Shown here: positions 48,715 to 56,570 of the stretch, piece by piece
How the letters are laid out: each line of letters opens with the position of its first letter
Position numbering within the stretch: the stretch's first letter is position 1
From: an uncultured Spiribacter sp.
Lineage (GTDB): Bacteria > Pseudomonadota > Gammaproteobacteria > Nitrococcales > Nitrococcaceae
NCBI GenBank assembly: GCA_937884605.1
Contig: CALGDM010000005.1
Span: 1 to 64,000 of the forward strand
Direction of reading: 5' to 3'
Length of the DNA: 64,000 bases
Notes under the pieces: model-generated
Seen by the model: only the letters and a program-made list of their open reading frames with translations
What the model was told of the DNA's origin: nothing
The model's database searches: none
Position numbers and translations under genes: made by a program

Positions 48715-49445
48715 TGAGAAGACTGCTTTTAATTGCCCTGCTTGCCTGTCTGTCCGCGCCGGCATGGTCCGCCGGCGGGGGTGGCGACCTGATGGATGCG
48801 CGGGTCGACGTTTCCGATGAGGCCTCGCTGCAACGCGGCGCGAAGCTATTCGCCAACAACTGCATGGGGTGCCATTCCGCCGAATATGTGCGCTGGAACG
48901 CGCTGCCGGAAGCGCTTGGTGTGTCCATGGAAACGGTCGAGTCCAACCTGATTTACGGTGACTACACGCCCGGCGACACCATTAACGCCGCCATGCGCGG
49001 CGCCGACGCATCCGACTGGTTTGGCGCCGAGCCACCGGATCTGTCGCTGACCGCCCGGGCACGCGGGGCGGACTGGGTATACACCTATCTGAACAGTTTC
49101 TATCAGGATCCCGATGCCAGCATCGGCTGGAACAACACCCTGCTGGCCAACTCTTCGATGCCCCATGTGTTGTGGCGCATGCAGGGTGTGCCGCAAGCCC
49201 GCTACGAGGAAAGCCACGGCGAGCAGCAGGTCGCCGAGCTGGTACTGCCGGAAGGCCAGCAGGGAACACTCAGCGAGTCGGAGTATCACCGTGTCACCCG
49301 TGATATCACCAACTTCATGGCCTTTATGGCCGAGCCGGTCCGGGCCAAGCGGCAAGAGATCGGAGTCTGGGTGATTGGCTTTCTGGTGGTCTTCACCGTC
49401 CTCGCGTATCTGCTCAAGCGCGAATACTGGAGGGATATCCACTGA
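48714..49445 (+). CDS. petC: Cytochrome c1
   Basis: Cytochrome c1 passes electrons from the Rieske centre to soluble cytochrome c. The 243-residue precursor has a signal peptide (LLLIALLACLSAPAWSAG), the haem-binding CMGCH in FANNCMGCHSAEY, the axial methionine in LANSSMPHVLW, and a C-terminal membrane anchor (IGVWVIGFLVVFTVLAYLL). It is separate from cytochrome b, not fused to it. Confidence 0.96.
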   Translation: MRRLLLIALLACLSAPAWSAGGGGDLMDARVDVSDEASLQRGAKLFANNCMGCHSAEYVRWNALPEALGVSMETVESNLIYGDYTPGDTINAAMRGADASDWFGAEPPDLSLTARARGADWVYTYLNSFYQDPDASIGWNNTLLANSSMPHVLWRMQGVPQARYEESHGEQQVAELVLPEGQQGTLSESEYHRVTRDITNFMAFMAEPVRAKRQEIGVWVIGFLVVFTVLAYLLKREYWRDIH

Positions 49446-49468
49446 GGAGTCAGCGAAGCGCGTCGACG

Positions 49469-50101
49469 GTGCCGCTGAGTCAGCGGCCGTCCATCGGGCT
49501 CTACAGTGATCCGCTTTCGGTGGATAGTCACCGGGTGCGGGTGGTTCTTGCTGAAAAAGGCATAGACGCGGATGTGGTCGAGGTGCTGCCCGACGGGCCG
49601 CCGCCGGAAGACCTCCCCCAACTCAACCCTTATGCCGAAACGCCCACACTGGTGGATCGGGATCTGGCGCTCTACGACCCGCGGGTGATCTGCGAGTACC
49701 TCGATGAACGCTTCCCGCATCCGCCGCTGATGCCCATTGATCCGGTATCGCGCGCCAAGTCCAAACTGGTGATTTCGCGCATCGAGCGTGACTGGTACGG
49801 TCTCATGCATCAGCTCGAGCGGGCCGACCGGCGGCGCCGACCGCCGATCCGCCGTCAGCTTGCCGAAAGCCTGCTGGCAGGGGCGGACGTGTTCGATACC
49901 GGGCGTCAGTACTTTCTCAGTGATGACATCACCATGATGGATTGTGTGCTGGCGCCGGTGCTCTGGCGGCTCGGGCATTACGGCGTGGAGCTGCCGGCGG
50001 GTGCCTCTGCCGTGGCGGCCTACGCGGAGCGGCTGTTCAACCGCGAATCGTTCGCGGCCAGCCTCACGCACACGGAAAAGGGAATGCGCAAAGCCTCATG
50101 A
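49469..50101 (+). CDS. sspA: Stringent starvation protein A
   Basis: SspA binds RNA polymerase holoenzyme and alters transcription in starvation and acid stress. The 210-residue protein has a glutathione-transferase fold without an obvious catalytic serine or cysteine: IGLYSDPLSVDSHRVRVVLA in the thioredoxin-like half and YFLSDDITMMDCVLAPVLWR in the helical half. The start is a GTG at 49469 with no strong ribosome site. petC-sspA-sspB is the conserved order. Confidence 0.92.
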   Translation: MPLSQRPSIGLYSDPLSVDSHRVRVVLAEKGIDADVVEVLPDGPPPEDLPQLNPYAETPTLVDRDLALYDPRVICEYLDERFPHPPLMPIDPVSRAKSKLVISRIERDWYGLMHQLERADRRRRPPIRRQLAESLLAGADVFDTGRQYFLSDDITMMDCVLAPVLWRLGHYGVELPAGASAVAAYAERLFNRESFAASLTHTEKGMRKAS

Positions 50102-50508
50102 CGCCGAGTCGGCCCTACCTGATTCGCGGCCTTTACGAGTGGATCGCGGATAACGACTTAACGCCCCATCTGTTGGTCAATGCTGAAGGCGAAGGCGTAA
50201 TGGCGCCGCTCGAGTTCGCCGATGCCGGTCAGCTGGTGCTCAACGTCGCCCCGGCGGCAGTGCGCGGACTCGATCTGGGCAACGAACTGATTGCCTTCAG
50301 TGCCCGGTTTGGCGGGCAGCCACGCGAGGTGAGCGTGCCGGTCTCCGAAGTCATGGCGATCTACGCCCGGGAAAATGGCCGCGGCATGCTGTTCACCCCC
50401 GAGGATGGTGATCACGACCCGCCGCGGGACGGTGGTGATGGCGGTGAGTCCGCCGAGTCATCGCCGGGCAGTGGCAAAGGCCAGCCCGGTCTGCGCGTCA
50501 TCAAGTAG
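50098..50508 (+). CDS. sspB: ClpXP adaptor SspB
   Basis: SspB delivers ssrA-tagged proteins to ClpXP. The 136-residue protein has the tag-binding beta domain (PYLIRGLYEWIADNDLTPHL to VMAIYARENGRGMLF) and ends, after an acidic glycine-rich linker, in GQPGLRVIK, matching the ClpX-binding peptide of E. coli SspB. The ATG overlaps the sspA stop by four bases. It ends 23 bases from the convergent diaA. Confidence 0.93.
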   Translation: MTPSRPYLIRGLYEWIADNDLTPHLLVNAEGEGVMAPLEFADAGQLVLNVAPAAVRGLDLGNELIAFSARFGGQPREVSVPVSEVMAIYARENGRGMLFTPEDGDHDPPRDGGDGGESAESSPGSGKGQPGLRVIK

Positions 50509-50531
50509 CGCGTCGCCCCGGCGGCCGACGG

Positions 50532-51146
<615 letters not shown>

Positions 51147-51506
51147 TCATTCATCGGCGCGAAATGCATCCCGGATCCATTCCACGTGGCGGGTCTCGGG
51201 CGTGACGGCGATCACGTCAAAACGCGTCGGCGGTTCATGGCGCTGGCGTTGCAGCCACGCCTTTGCGGCCGCAATCAGGCGACGGCGCTTGGCCGCGGTG
51301 ATGCTCTCGACACCGTCACCAAACCCGCTCCTGCGCCGGGCCCGCACCTCGACAAAGACAATCTCGCCACGGTCTTCCATGATCAGATCGATTTCGCCGC
51401 GCCGAATACGAAAATTGCGTGCCCTGAGGTGCAGGCCCTCGCGCTCGAGGTATTCCAGTGCCAGGGCCTCGGCGGCGGCTCCGGTCTCATGCGCGGCGAC
51501 GGTCAT
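51147..51506 (-). CDS. yraN: UPF0102 protein YraN, nuclease-like fold
   Basis: A 119-residue protein of the YraN (UPF0102) family with a Holliday-junction-resolvase-like fold and unknown role. It shows the typical AAEALALEYLEREGLHLRARN start and the acidic core GEIDLIMEDRGEIVFVEVRAR, which carries the D-(x)-ExK-like nuclease residues with Arg at the last position. It overlaps lpoA by four bases. Confidence 0.92.
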   Translation of the reverse strand: MTVAAHETGAAAEALALEYLEREGLHLRARNFRIRRGEIDLIMEDRGEIVFVEVRARRRSGFGDGVESITAAKRRRLIAAAKAWLQRQRHEPPTRFDVIAVTPETRHVEWIRDAFRADE

Positions 51507-53413
51507 GGCACCCGGTCCGCGATCGCCTCGCCATCGGCCCGGTTCAATCGCCGGATGCCCCGCTGGGTCATCTGTACCGGCACCATCGCACGACCGATTT
51601 GATGGCGCTCGTTGATGGACAGGCGTCCGGAAGCGCCCGGCATGGAAAGGCTCGGGTCGCGGGCCAGTGCCGAGATTCCCTTGAGCAGCCGGTAACTGTC
51701 GATACCGAGGGCCTGCAGTCGCGTGCGGGGCGTCGGCGGGTCGGTATTGATCAGCTGCTGACCCGGTTGATCGGCCATCGGCGCTGCGGGTTCATCCAGC
51801 AGCCAGGGCATGCGGCCAAAAACCAACCCCTCCAGATCGCTCCGCGCACTGCTGTCGGGCCGATCGGGGACGCTGGTGCCGGCCCCGAAAACCGGCAGTC
51901 CGATGCCGCGGTGAAAGCGCAGCTGCGGCAGCACCAGTCGGGCGTCGCGCTCGCGGGCCGCCATGAACACGCCATCGATATCCTGACGCCGCCGTGCCTC
52001 AAAGCCGTAGCGCTCGCCGGTAACGGACTCGAGGCGTTCGTGGCGTGTCTCGCTGGCGTCAATCCCGAGCAGGGCCTTGATCGGATAAGCCAGATCCTGC
52101 TGGTCCGGTGGGTAACGCACTTCGCCGACCACAGCGCCGTCCGCCTCGGTGAGGGCGGTTTCAAACGCGGCGGCAACCCGGGCCCCCCAGTCATCGTCCC
52201 GGCGGATCATGAGCATGCGTTGCTGACCCATTTGTCGGGCCAGCGCCGCGGAGGCAGCGGCGTCATTTTCGGGCGCCAGTCCGAATTGCTGGAGGCGGGG
52301 TCCGCCGCGATCGCTGTCAATGCGGTTGAGGGCCAGCACCGGCACCGACAGGTCGGTGGAAGCCACCAGATCGCGCAGTGCAGGTTTGCGTAATGGACCG
52401 ATCACGCGCCCCGCGCCCTCCGCGAGTGCCTGCTGGTAGGCCGCCGTTACGCTCAGACCGGCGGCGCCGACATCAAAAAACACCAGTACGGGCTGTTCAC
52501 CGTCGTCGGCGTGGTAGGCCGCCAGCAACCCGTCACGAATCTGCTGGCCGGCGCTGGCCCAGGCACCGCTCAGGGGCAACAGCACCGCGACACGGCGTGG
52601 CGGTGACAGATCGGCGCGCTGCATGGCAAGGATCCGCCGGAGCGATCGCTGACTGATCGCACCGTCCGCGGCCGAGCGCGGATAATCGCCCAGAAACGCC
52701 TGCAGGCCCTCGGTGTCGAGAGCGCGTTGGCGCACGCCGATGGCAAGCTCAAGCCACTGCGCCGTGACCGATTGCCGAGCGGTATCGGCCGCGCGTCGCA
52801 GCGACTCCATGGGTGCCGCCTGCAGTGCTTGCCAAAGGCGCGCTTCACTGCGATGGCGCCGGGCAGGCGTCAGTGCCTTTCGATCCAGTGCGCGCCAGTC
52901 ATTGATGGCCCCGATCCAGTCGCCCCGGGCCAGTTTGGCCTTGATCAGCGCCTCAAGCCGGTAGGGGGCCATCCGCGCGGACAAGGGGGCCGCCAAACGA
53001 TTGAGTCGCTCGATCACGGTGCGATCGCCGAGGGTCTCGTCGAGGCGGGTACGCAAAAGGGTGGTGAGGGCCTGGTTGTCGGCACTGGCGGTCGTGTCAG
53101 CCTGGTTCAGCAGCCTCTCGGCAGCCGCTGGGTCGCCCATTCCCAGCGCGATTCGGGCGGCCTCGAGTCGCAGGCCGGTGGCGCTCGAACCGGAGAAATC
53201 GCTGGCCGCCCTACGCAACAGAGCGACGGCGCTGGCCGGGTCATTAACGGCAAGAGCCGACTCCGCCGCGGCAATCCGGGGATGTTCCAGCGAGGTCAGC
53301 GGCTCTGAGGCTTCGCGCGGTTCGATGGATGAGCATCCAGCCACCACCAGCGCGGTGAAAAGGGCGATGAGCGGTAGTCGCGGGGTGGGCACAGGCAGGC
53401 CTCGCGGTGGCAT
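51503..53413 (-). CDS. lpoA: Penicillin-binding protein activator LpoA
   Basis: LpoA is an outer-membrane lipoprotein that reaches to PBP1a and stimulates it. The 636-residue protein has a signal with lipobox VVAGC (Cys near residue 27), an N-terminal helical TPR-like domain (about residues 35-245) and a C-terminal periplasmic-binding-protein fold from about 260 (RRVAVLLPLSGAWASAGQQI). The ATG at 53413 is used. A promoter overlaps the start of divergent rsmI. Confidence 0.92.
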   Translation of the reverse strand: MPPRGLPVPTPRLPLIALFTALVVAGCSSIEPREASEPLTSLEHPRIAAAESALAVNDPASAVALLRRAASDFSGSSATGLRLEAARIALGMGDPAAAERLLNQADTTASADNQALTTLLRTRLDETLGDRTVIERLNRLAAPLSARMAPYRLEALIKAKLARGDWIGAINDWRALDRKALTPARRHRSEARLWQALQAAPMESLRRAADTARQSVTAQWLELAIGVRQRALDTEGLQAFLGDYPRSAADGAISQRSLRRILAMQRADLSPPRRVAVLLPLSGAWASAGQQIRDGLLAAYHADDGEQPVLVFFDVGAAGLSVTAAYQQALAEGAGRVIGPLRKPALRDLVASTDLSVPVLALNRIDSDRGGPRLQQFGLAPENDAAASAALARQMGQQRMLMIRRDDDWGARVAAAFETALTEADGAVVGEVRYPPDQQDLAYPIKALLGIDASETRHERLESVTGERYGFEARRRQDIDGVFMAARERDARLVLPQLRFHRGIGLPVFGAGTSVPDRPDSSARSDLEGLVFGRMPWLLDEPAAPMADQPGQQLINTDPPTPRTRLQALGIDSYRLLKGISALARDPSLSMPGASGRLSINERHQIGRAMVPVQMTQRGIRRLNRADGEAIADRVP

Positions 53414-53445
53414 GAGCGGGCGGTTAGACTGACGAATTGTCCGAA

Positions 53446-53475
53446 AGTATCGAGTCCGGGGATAAACCGTGTCAA
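53446..53475 (-). promoter_or_regulatory. Predicted strong promoter of lpoA-yraN-diaA, over the rsmI start
   Basis: On the minus strand TTGACA (53475-53470) is followed after 18 bases by GATACT (53451-53446), the same pair of boxes and spacing as the tRNA-Met promoter. The -35 box covers the last two bases of the rsmI GTG start codon (53469-53471), so RNA polymerase bound here would cover the start of the opposite gene. Confidence 0.65.
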
Positions 53476-54335
53476 ACCGCACCGGGACCCTCCATGTGGT
53501 CGCAACACCCATCGGTAATGTGGGCGATATCAGTCCCCGTGCCTGTGAAGTGCTCGGCAGCGCCGATCATATCGCCGCCGAGGATACCCGCCACAGTCGT
53601 CAATTGCTGCAGCGCCTCGGTATTCAGGGTTCGCTGATCAGTCTCCATGAGCACAATGAAATCGCCCGGGTGGAGCGGCTGCTCAACTGGCTCGCCGACG
53701 GCGAGTCGGTGGCGTTGATCAGTGATGCTGGCACCCCCCTGATCAGTGACCCGGGCTACCGACTGGTGCGCGCCGTCCACGAGGCCGGCTACCCGGTGCT
53801 GGCCGTGCCGGGGCCGTCCAGCGTGATCGCTGCGCTGTCCATCGCCGGGCTCCCCACCGACCGGTTTTTCTATGAGGGTTTTCTGCCATCCCGGGCGAGC
53901 GCACGCCGGCGGCGGCTGGACGCCCTCGCGGATAAGGCCTGCACACAGGTTTTTCTGGAAGCCGGACGGCGCTTGCCAGCGACCCTCGAGGCCATGGAAA
54001 ACGCCTTTGGAGCTGATCGCGAGGCGGCGGTCTGCCGGGAGTTGACCAAACGCTTCGAAACCACCCGCGTCGAGTCGCTGGCCGGGCTGCGTGAATGGAT
54101 TGCGGCCGACAGCGATCAGTGCCGTGGCGAGTTCGTGCTGGTGGTGGGTCCTGCGCCCGAGCCGGCCGATGTTCCGTCGCCGAGCCTGCCCGCCACCGAC
54201 GAGCTGGTGCGTCTGCTGCGTCATGAGGGGCTCGGGGCAAAGTCGACGGCGCGGGTGCTGGCAAGGCTGACCGGGGTGTCGGTCAACCAGCTCTATCAGC
54301 AGGTTCTCGAGCAGGACTCCAATCCCCACGACTGA
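53469..54335 (+). CDS. rsmI: 16S rRNA (cytidine-2'-O)-methyltransferase RsmI
   Basis: RsmI methylates the ribose of C1402 in 16S rRNA. The 288-residue protein belongs to the tetrapyrrole-methylase fold with LHVVATPIGNVGDISPRA, ISDAGTPLISDPGYRLV and VPGPSSVIAALSIAGLPTDR, plus a small C-terminal domain. The GTG start at 53469 is the only suitable codon before the conserved start. It is divergent from lpoA, as in E. coli, and is followed by rnpB. Confidence 0.96.
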   Translation: MSNRTGTLHVVATPIGNVGDISPRACEVLGSADHIAAEDTRHSRQLLQRLGIQGSLISLHEHNEIARVERLLNWLADGESVALISDAGTPLISDPGYRLVRAVHEAGYPVLAVPGPSSVIAALSIAGLPTDRFFYEGFLPSRASARRRRLDALADKACTQVFLEAGRRLPATLEAMENAFGADREAAVCRELTKRFETTRVESLAGLREWIAADSDQCRGEFVLVVGPAPEPADVPSPSLPATDELVRLLRHEGLGAKSTARVLARLTGVSVNQLYQQVLEQDSNPHD

Positions 54336-54346
54336 CCCCGTCGGAA

Positions 54347-54355
54347 TGATAGACT
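54347..54355 (+). promoter_or_regulatory. Extended -10 promoter of rnpB
   Basis: TGATAGACT (54347-54355) gives an extended -10 box whose expected start, about seven bases on, coincides with the first paired base of RNase P RNA at 54362. No good -35 box is seen. Confidence 0.5.
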
Positions 54356-54361
54356 GACGGC

Positions 54362-54716
54362 GGAAGTCGGCCGGGCAGTCGCGGCGCCTCAGGGCGTCGA
54401 GGAAAGTCCGGGCTCCATAGGGCAGGGTGCCAGGTAACGCCTGGGCGGTGAGAGCCGACGGAAAGTGCCGCAGAGATCAGACCGCCGATGGCCGTGTCCG
54501 CACGGCACAGGCAAGGGTGAAAAGGTGCGGTAAGAGCGCACCGCACGCATGGCAACATGGCGTGGCACGGTAAACCCCACCCGGAGCAAGACCGAATAGG
54601 GGAGTGCAAGCACGGCCCGTGCGAGCTCCCGGGTAGGTCGCTTGAGGTGCGCGGCGACGCGTATCCCAGAGGAATGATTGCCCTCGACAGAACCCGGCTT
54701 ACAGGCCGGCTTCCAC
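54362..54716 (+). ncRNA. rnpB: RNase P RNA, bacterial type A
   Basis: The catalytic RNA that trims 5' ends of tRNA precursors. The conserved cores are intact: GAGGAAAGTCCGGGCTCCAT near 54399, CAGGGTGCCAGGTAACGCCT near 54423, GGGTGAAAAGGTGCGGTAAG near 54516, and ACAGAACCCGGCTTACAG near 54689. The ends GGAAGTCGGCC and GGCCGGCTTCC pair to form P1, which sets the limits. About 355 bases is normal. Only spurious open frames overlap it. A pyrimidine-rich tract follows, but I found no clear terminator hairpin. Confidence 0.95.
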
Positions 54717-54788
54717 TCTTTCCCCTTCCTTTTCTGGCTCGTTTTTGTAAGTCCCTGTCATCAAGGGAAAAATCCCCTTTGCGTTGGC

Positions 54789-54817
54789 TTGACGGGGCAT
54801 ACCCGTCTGTCTACAGT
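54789..54817 (+). promoter_or_regulatory. Predicted Pmra promoter of the division and cell wall cluster
   Basis: TTGACG (54789-54794) and TACAGT (54812-54817) are exactly 17 bases apart. The -35 and spacer contain a palindrome, GACGGG-GCATA-CCCGTC (54791-54807). MraZ-type boxes start at the -10 box and run downstream, so this is the likely regulated promoter for mraZ and the genes after it. Confidence 0.7.
54791..54807. promoter_or_regulatory. Perfect palindrome between -35 and -10 of Pmra
   Basis: GACGGG (54791-54796) and CCCGTC (54802-54807) are perfect complements with a five-base spacer. The position inside the promoter spacer fits an operator for a dimeric regulator other than MraZ. The regulator is unknown. 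Confidence 0.5.
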
Positions 54818-54818
54818 G

Positions 54819-54861
54819 TGGTCAGAAGTGGGAAAAAGTGGTTAATAATGGAAGCCACGGG
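54819..54861 (+). promoter_or_regulatory. MraZ box array, 10-base period
   Basis: TGG triplets occur at 54819, 54829, 54839 and 54849, each exactly ten bases after the last, followed by GGG at 54859. E. coli MraZ binds TGGGN repeats separated by five bases, the same ten-base period. The array spans the expected transcription start and ends 18 bases before the mraZ start codon, as expected for autorepression. Confidence 0.75.
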
Positions 54862-54879
54862 TCACTCAAGGGGAATAAA

Positions 54880-55332
54880 TTGTTTCGCGGTGTCACTCAG
54901 ATCAATCTCGATGCAAAGGGGCGGATAGCCTTCCCCAGCCGCTATCGCGAGCGGCTGACGGCCCTTTGTGACGGGAATCTGATTGTCACCGTCGATCGTG
55001 ATCACTGCCTGCTGATCTACCCCTTGCCCGAGTGGGAGGACATTGAGCAGAAGCTGGTTCGGTTGCCCAGCCTCAACCCGACCGCCCGACGTCTGCAGCG
55101 GTTGCTGATCGGTCATGCCACCGAATGCCCGCTGGACGGCAACGGCCGGATCCTGCTGCCGGGTCCGCTGCGCAGCTTCGCCGGGCTCGACAAACGCACC
55201 GTGCTGATCGGCCAGGGCAACAAGTTCGAGCTCTGGGATGAGGACATCTGGACATCGCGCCGGGATGAATGGCTGGCGGAGGCAACCGACGCCGAGGAGC
55301 TGCCCGATGACCTGCAATCACTGTCGCTCTGA
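54880..55332 (+). CDS. mraZ: Transcriptional regulator MraZ
   Basis: MraZ is an AbrB-like DNA-binding protein that represses its own promoter and so the division cluster. The 150-residue protein has two copies of the fold, each with the DxKGR-type motif: INLDAKGRIAFPSRYRE and CPLDGNGRILLPGPLR. I place the start at a TTG at 54880 (FRGVTQINLD) with AAGGGG six bases upstream; longer frames run into the MraZ boxes. It lies nine bases before rsmH. Confidence 0.93.
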   Translation: MFRGVTQINLDAKGRIAFPSRYRERLTALCDGNLIVTVDRDHCLLIYPLPEWEDIEQKLVRLPSLNPTARRLQRLLIGHATECPLDGNGRILLPGPLRSFAGLDKRTVLIGQGNKFELWDEDIWTSRRDEWLAEATDAEELPDDLQSLSL

Positions 55333-55341
55333 GGGGGCTGA

Positions 55342-56283
55342 GTGGTGAACGAGCCACGGGAGCATGCTGCCGTGATGCGCGACGAGGCGGTTGCCGCGCT
55401 CGCTCCGCGCGTGGACGGCGTCTATGTGGATGCCACCTATGGACGTGGCGGCCATGCTCAGGCGCTTGTCGAGGCGCTCGGCGAGGGCGCGTTGCTGTGG
55501 TTGGTGGATCGCGATCCCCAGGCCGTCGACAGCGCCCGCCAACGCCACGGGGATGATCCGCGCTGCCGGATACTGCAAGCCAACTTCGCCGATTTGGGCG
55601 CCGAACTGCGTGCTGCCGGTCTGGCCGGTCGGGTCTCGGGGATCCTGCTGGATCTGGGTGTGTCGTCGCCCCAGCTTGATCAGGCCGAGCGCGGCTTCAG
55701 CTTTATGCGCGAAGGACCACTCGATATGCGCATGGACAACGGCAGTGGCGAGACCGCGGTCGAATGGCTTGAGCGAGTCGATGCCGGCACCCTGGTGCGC
55801 GTGCTCAAGGAGTATGGCGAAGAACGCTACGCCCGTCGCATTGCAACGGCGATTGTGGCCGCACGGGATGCCGCCGAGCTGCCACAGACCACCACTGGAT
55901 TGGCACGGCTGATCACTGAGGCGGTGCCTCGGCCGGAGCCGGGACGCCATCCGGCCACGCGCAGTTTTCAGGCAATCCGCATTCACCTCAATGGCGAACT
56001 GGAATCACTCAGCCGGCTGCTCGATGACATCTGCGAGCTGCTGGAGCCGGGCGGTCGGCTGGTGGTGATCAGCTTTCACTCCCTCGAGGATCGGCGCGTG
56101 AAGCGCTTTATGGCGCGCAACAGTCAGGTCGGCGATCTGCCCCCGGGGGCCGGAATCGTGCCACCGGAAAAGCGCCCCGGCCTGCGCCGCGTCGGTCGGG
56201 CCCATCGGCCCGCCGAAGCCGAGGTGCGATGCAACCCGCGCGCGCGCAGCGCCACCCTCCGTATTGCGGAGCGGTTGCCATGA
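55342..56283 (+). CDS. rsmH: 16S rRNA m4C1402 methyltransferase RsmH
   Basis: RsmH N4-methylates C1402 of 16S rRNA, the same base whose ribose RsmI (1.9 kb upstream) methylates. The 313-residue protein has [20 protein letters not shown], the SAM-site region [20 protein letters not shown] and [15 protein letters not shown]. Two adjacent GTG codons, 55342 and 55345, are both possible starts after GAGGGGG; I list the first. The stop overlaps the ftsL ATG. Confidence 0.95.
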   Translation: MVNEPREHAAVMRDEAVAALAPRVDGVYVDATYGRGGHAQALVEALGEGALLWLVDRDPQAVDSARQRHGDDPRCRILQANFADLGAELRAAGLAGRVSGILLDLGVSSPQLDQAERGFSFMREGPLDMRMDNGSGETAVEWLERVDAGTLVRVLKEYGEERYARRIATAIVAARDAAELPQTTTGLARLITEAVPRPEPGRHPATRSFQAIRIHLNGELESLSRLLDDICELLEPGGRLVVISFHSLEDRRVKRFMARNSQVGDLPPGAGIVPPEKRPGLRRVGRAHRPAEAEVRCNPRARSATLRIAERLP

Positions 56284-56570
56284 AAAGGCCGGTCCTGATG
56301 CTGCTGGTGCTGGGCGTGCTGGCCGTGGGTTCGGCGGTTGCCGTGGTGGAGGTGCGCCACGAAACCCGCAGCCTGTTCGTCACCCTCGAGTCATTGCGCG
56401 ACGACCGGGATCGACTCAACACCTCGTGGCGGCAACTGCAGCTTGAGCAGGGCGCCCTTGCGATGCAGTCCCGAGTCGAGCGGATCGCCCGTGAGTCCAT
56501 TGGGCTCGAGGCGATTGACCCGGAAAACACGACACTGATCCGACTCGATCCCCGGGGTGAGCGACAATGA
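56280..56570 (+). CDS. ftsL: Cell division protein FtsL
   Basis: FtsL joins FtsB and FtsQ in the complex that activates FtsW and FtsI. The 96-residue protein has a short cytoplasmic start, one membrane segment ([20 protein letters not shown]) and a periplasmic coiled coil with [20 protein letters not shown]. The family is weakly conserved, but size, topology and place between rsmH and ftsI are decisive. It overlaps both neighbours by four bases. Confidence 0.93.
   Translation: MKRPVLMLLVLGVLAVGSAVAVVEVRHETRSLFVTLESLRDDRDRLNTSWRQLQLEQGALAMQSRVERIARESIGLEAIDPENTTLIRLDPRGERQ

Noticed and set aside
54283-54613. Minus-strand open frames of 108 and 74 codons across RNase P RNA
   Set aside because: They are antisense to the conserved rnpB core and show no protein-family features. 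Such frames are a known source of false hypothetical proteins.
54771-54788. Hairpin-like AAGGG...CCCTT followed by a few T residues after rnpB
   Set aside because: The stem is short and the T-run weak, so I did not call a terminator. It lies just upstream of the mra promoter and could be either's flank.
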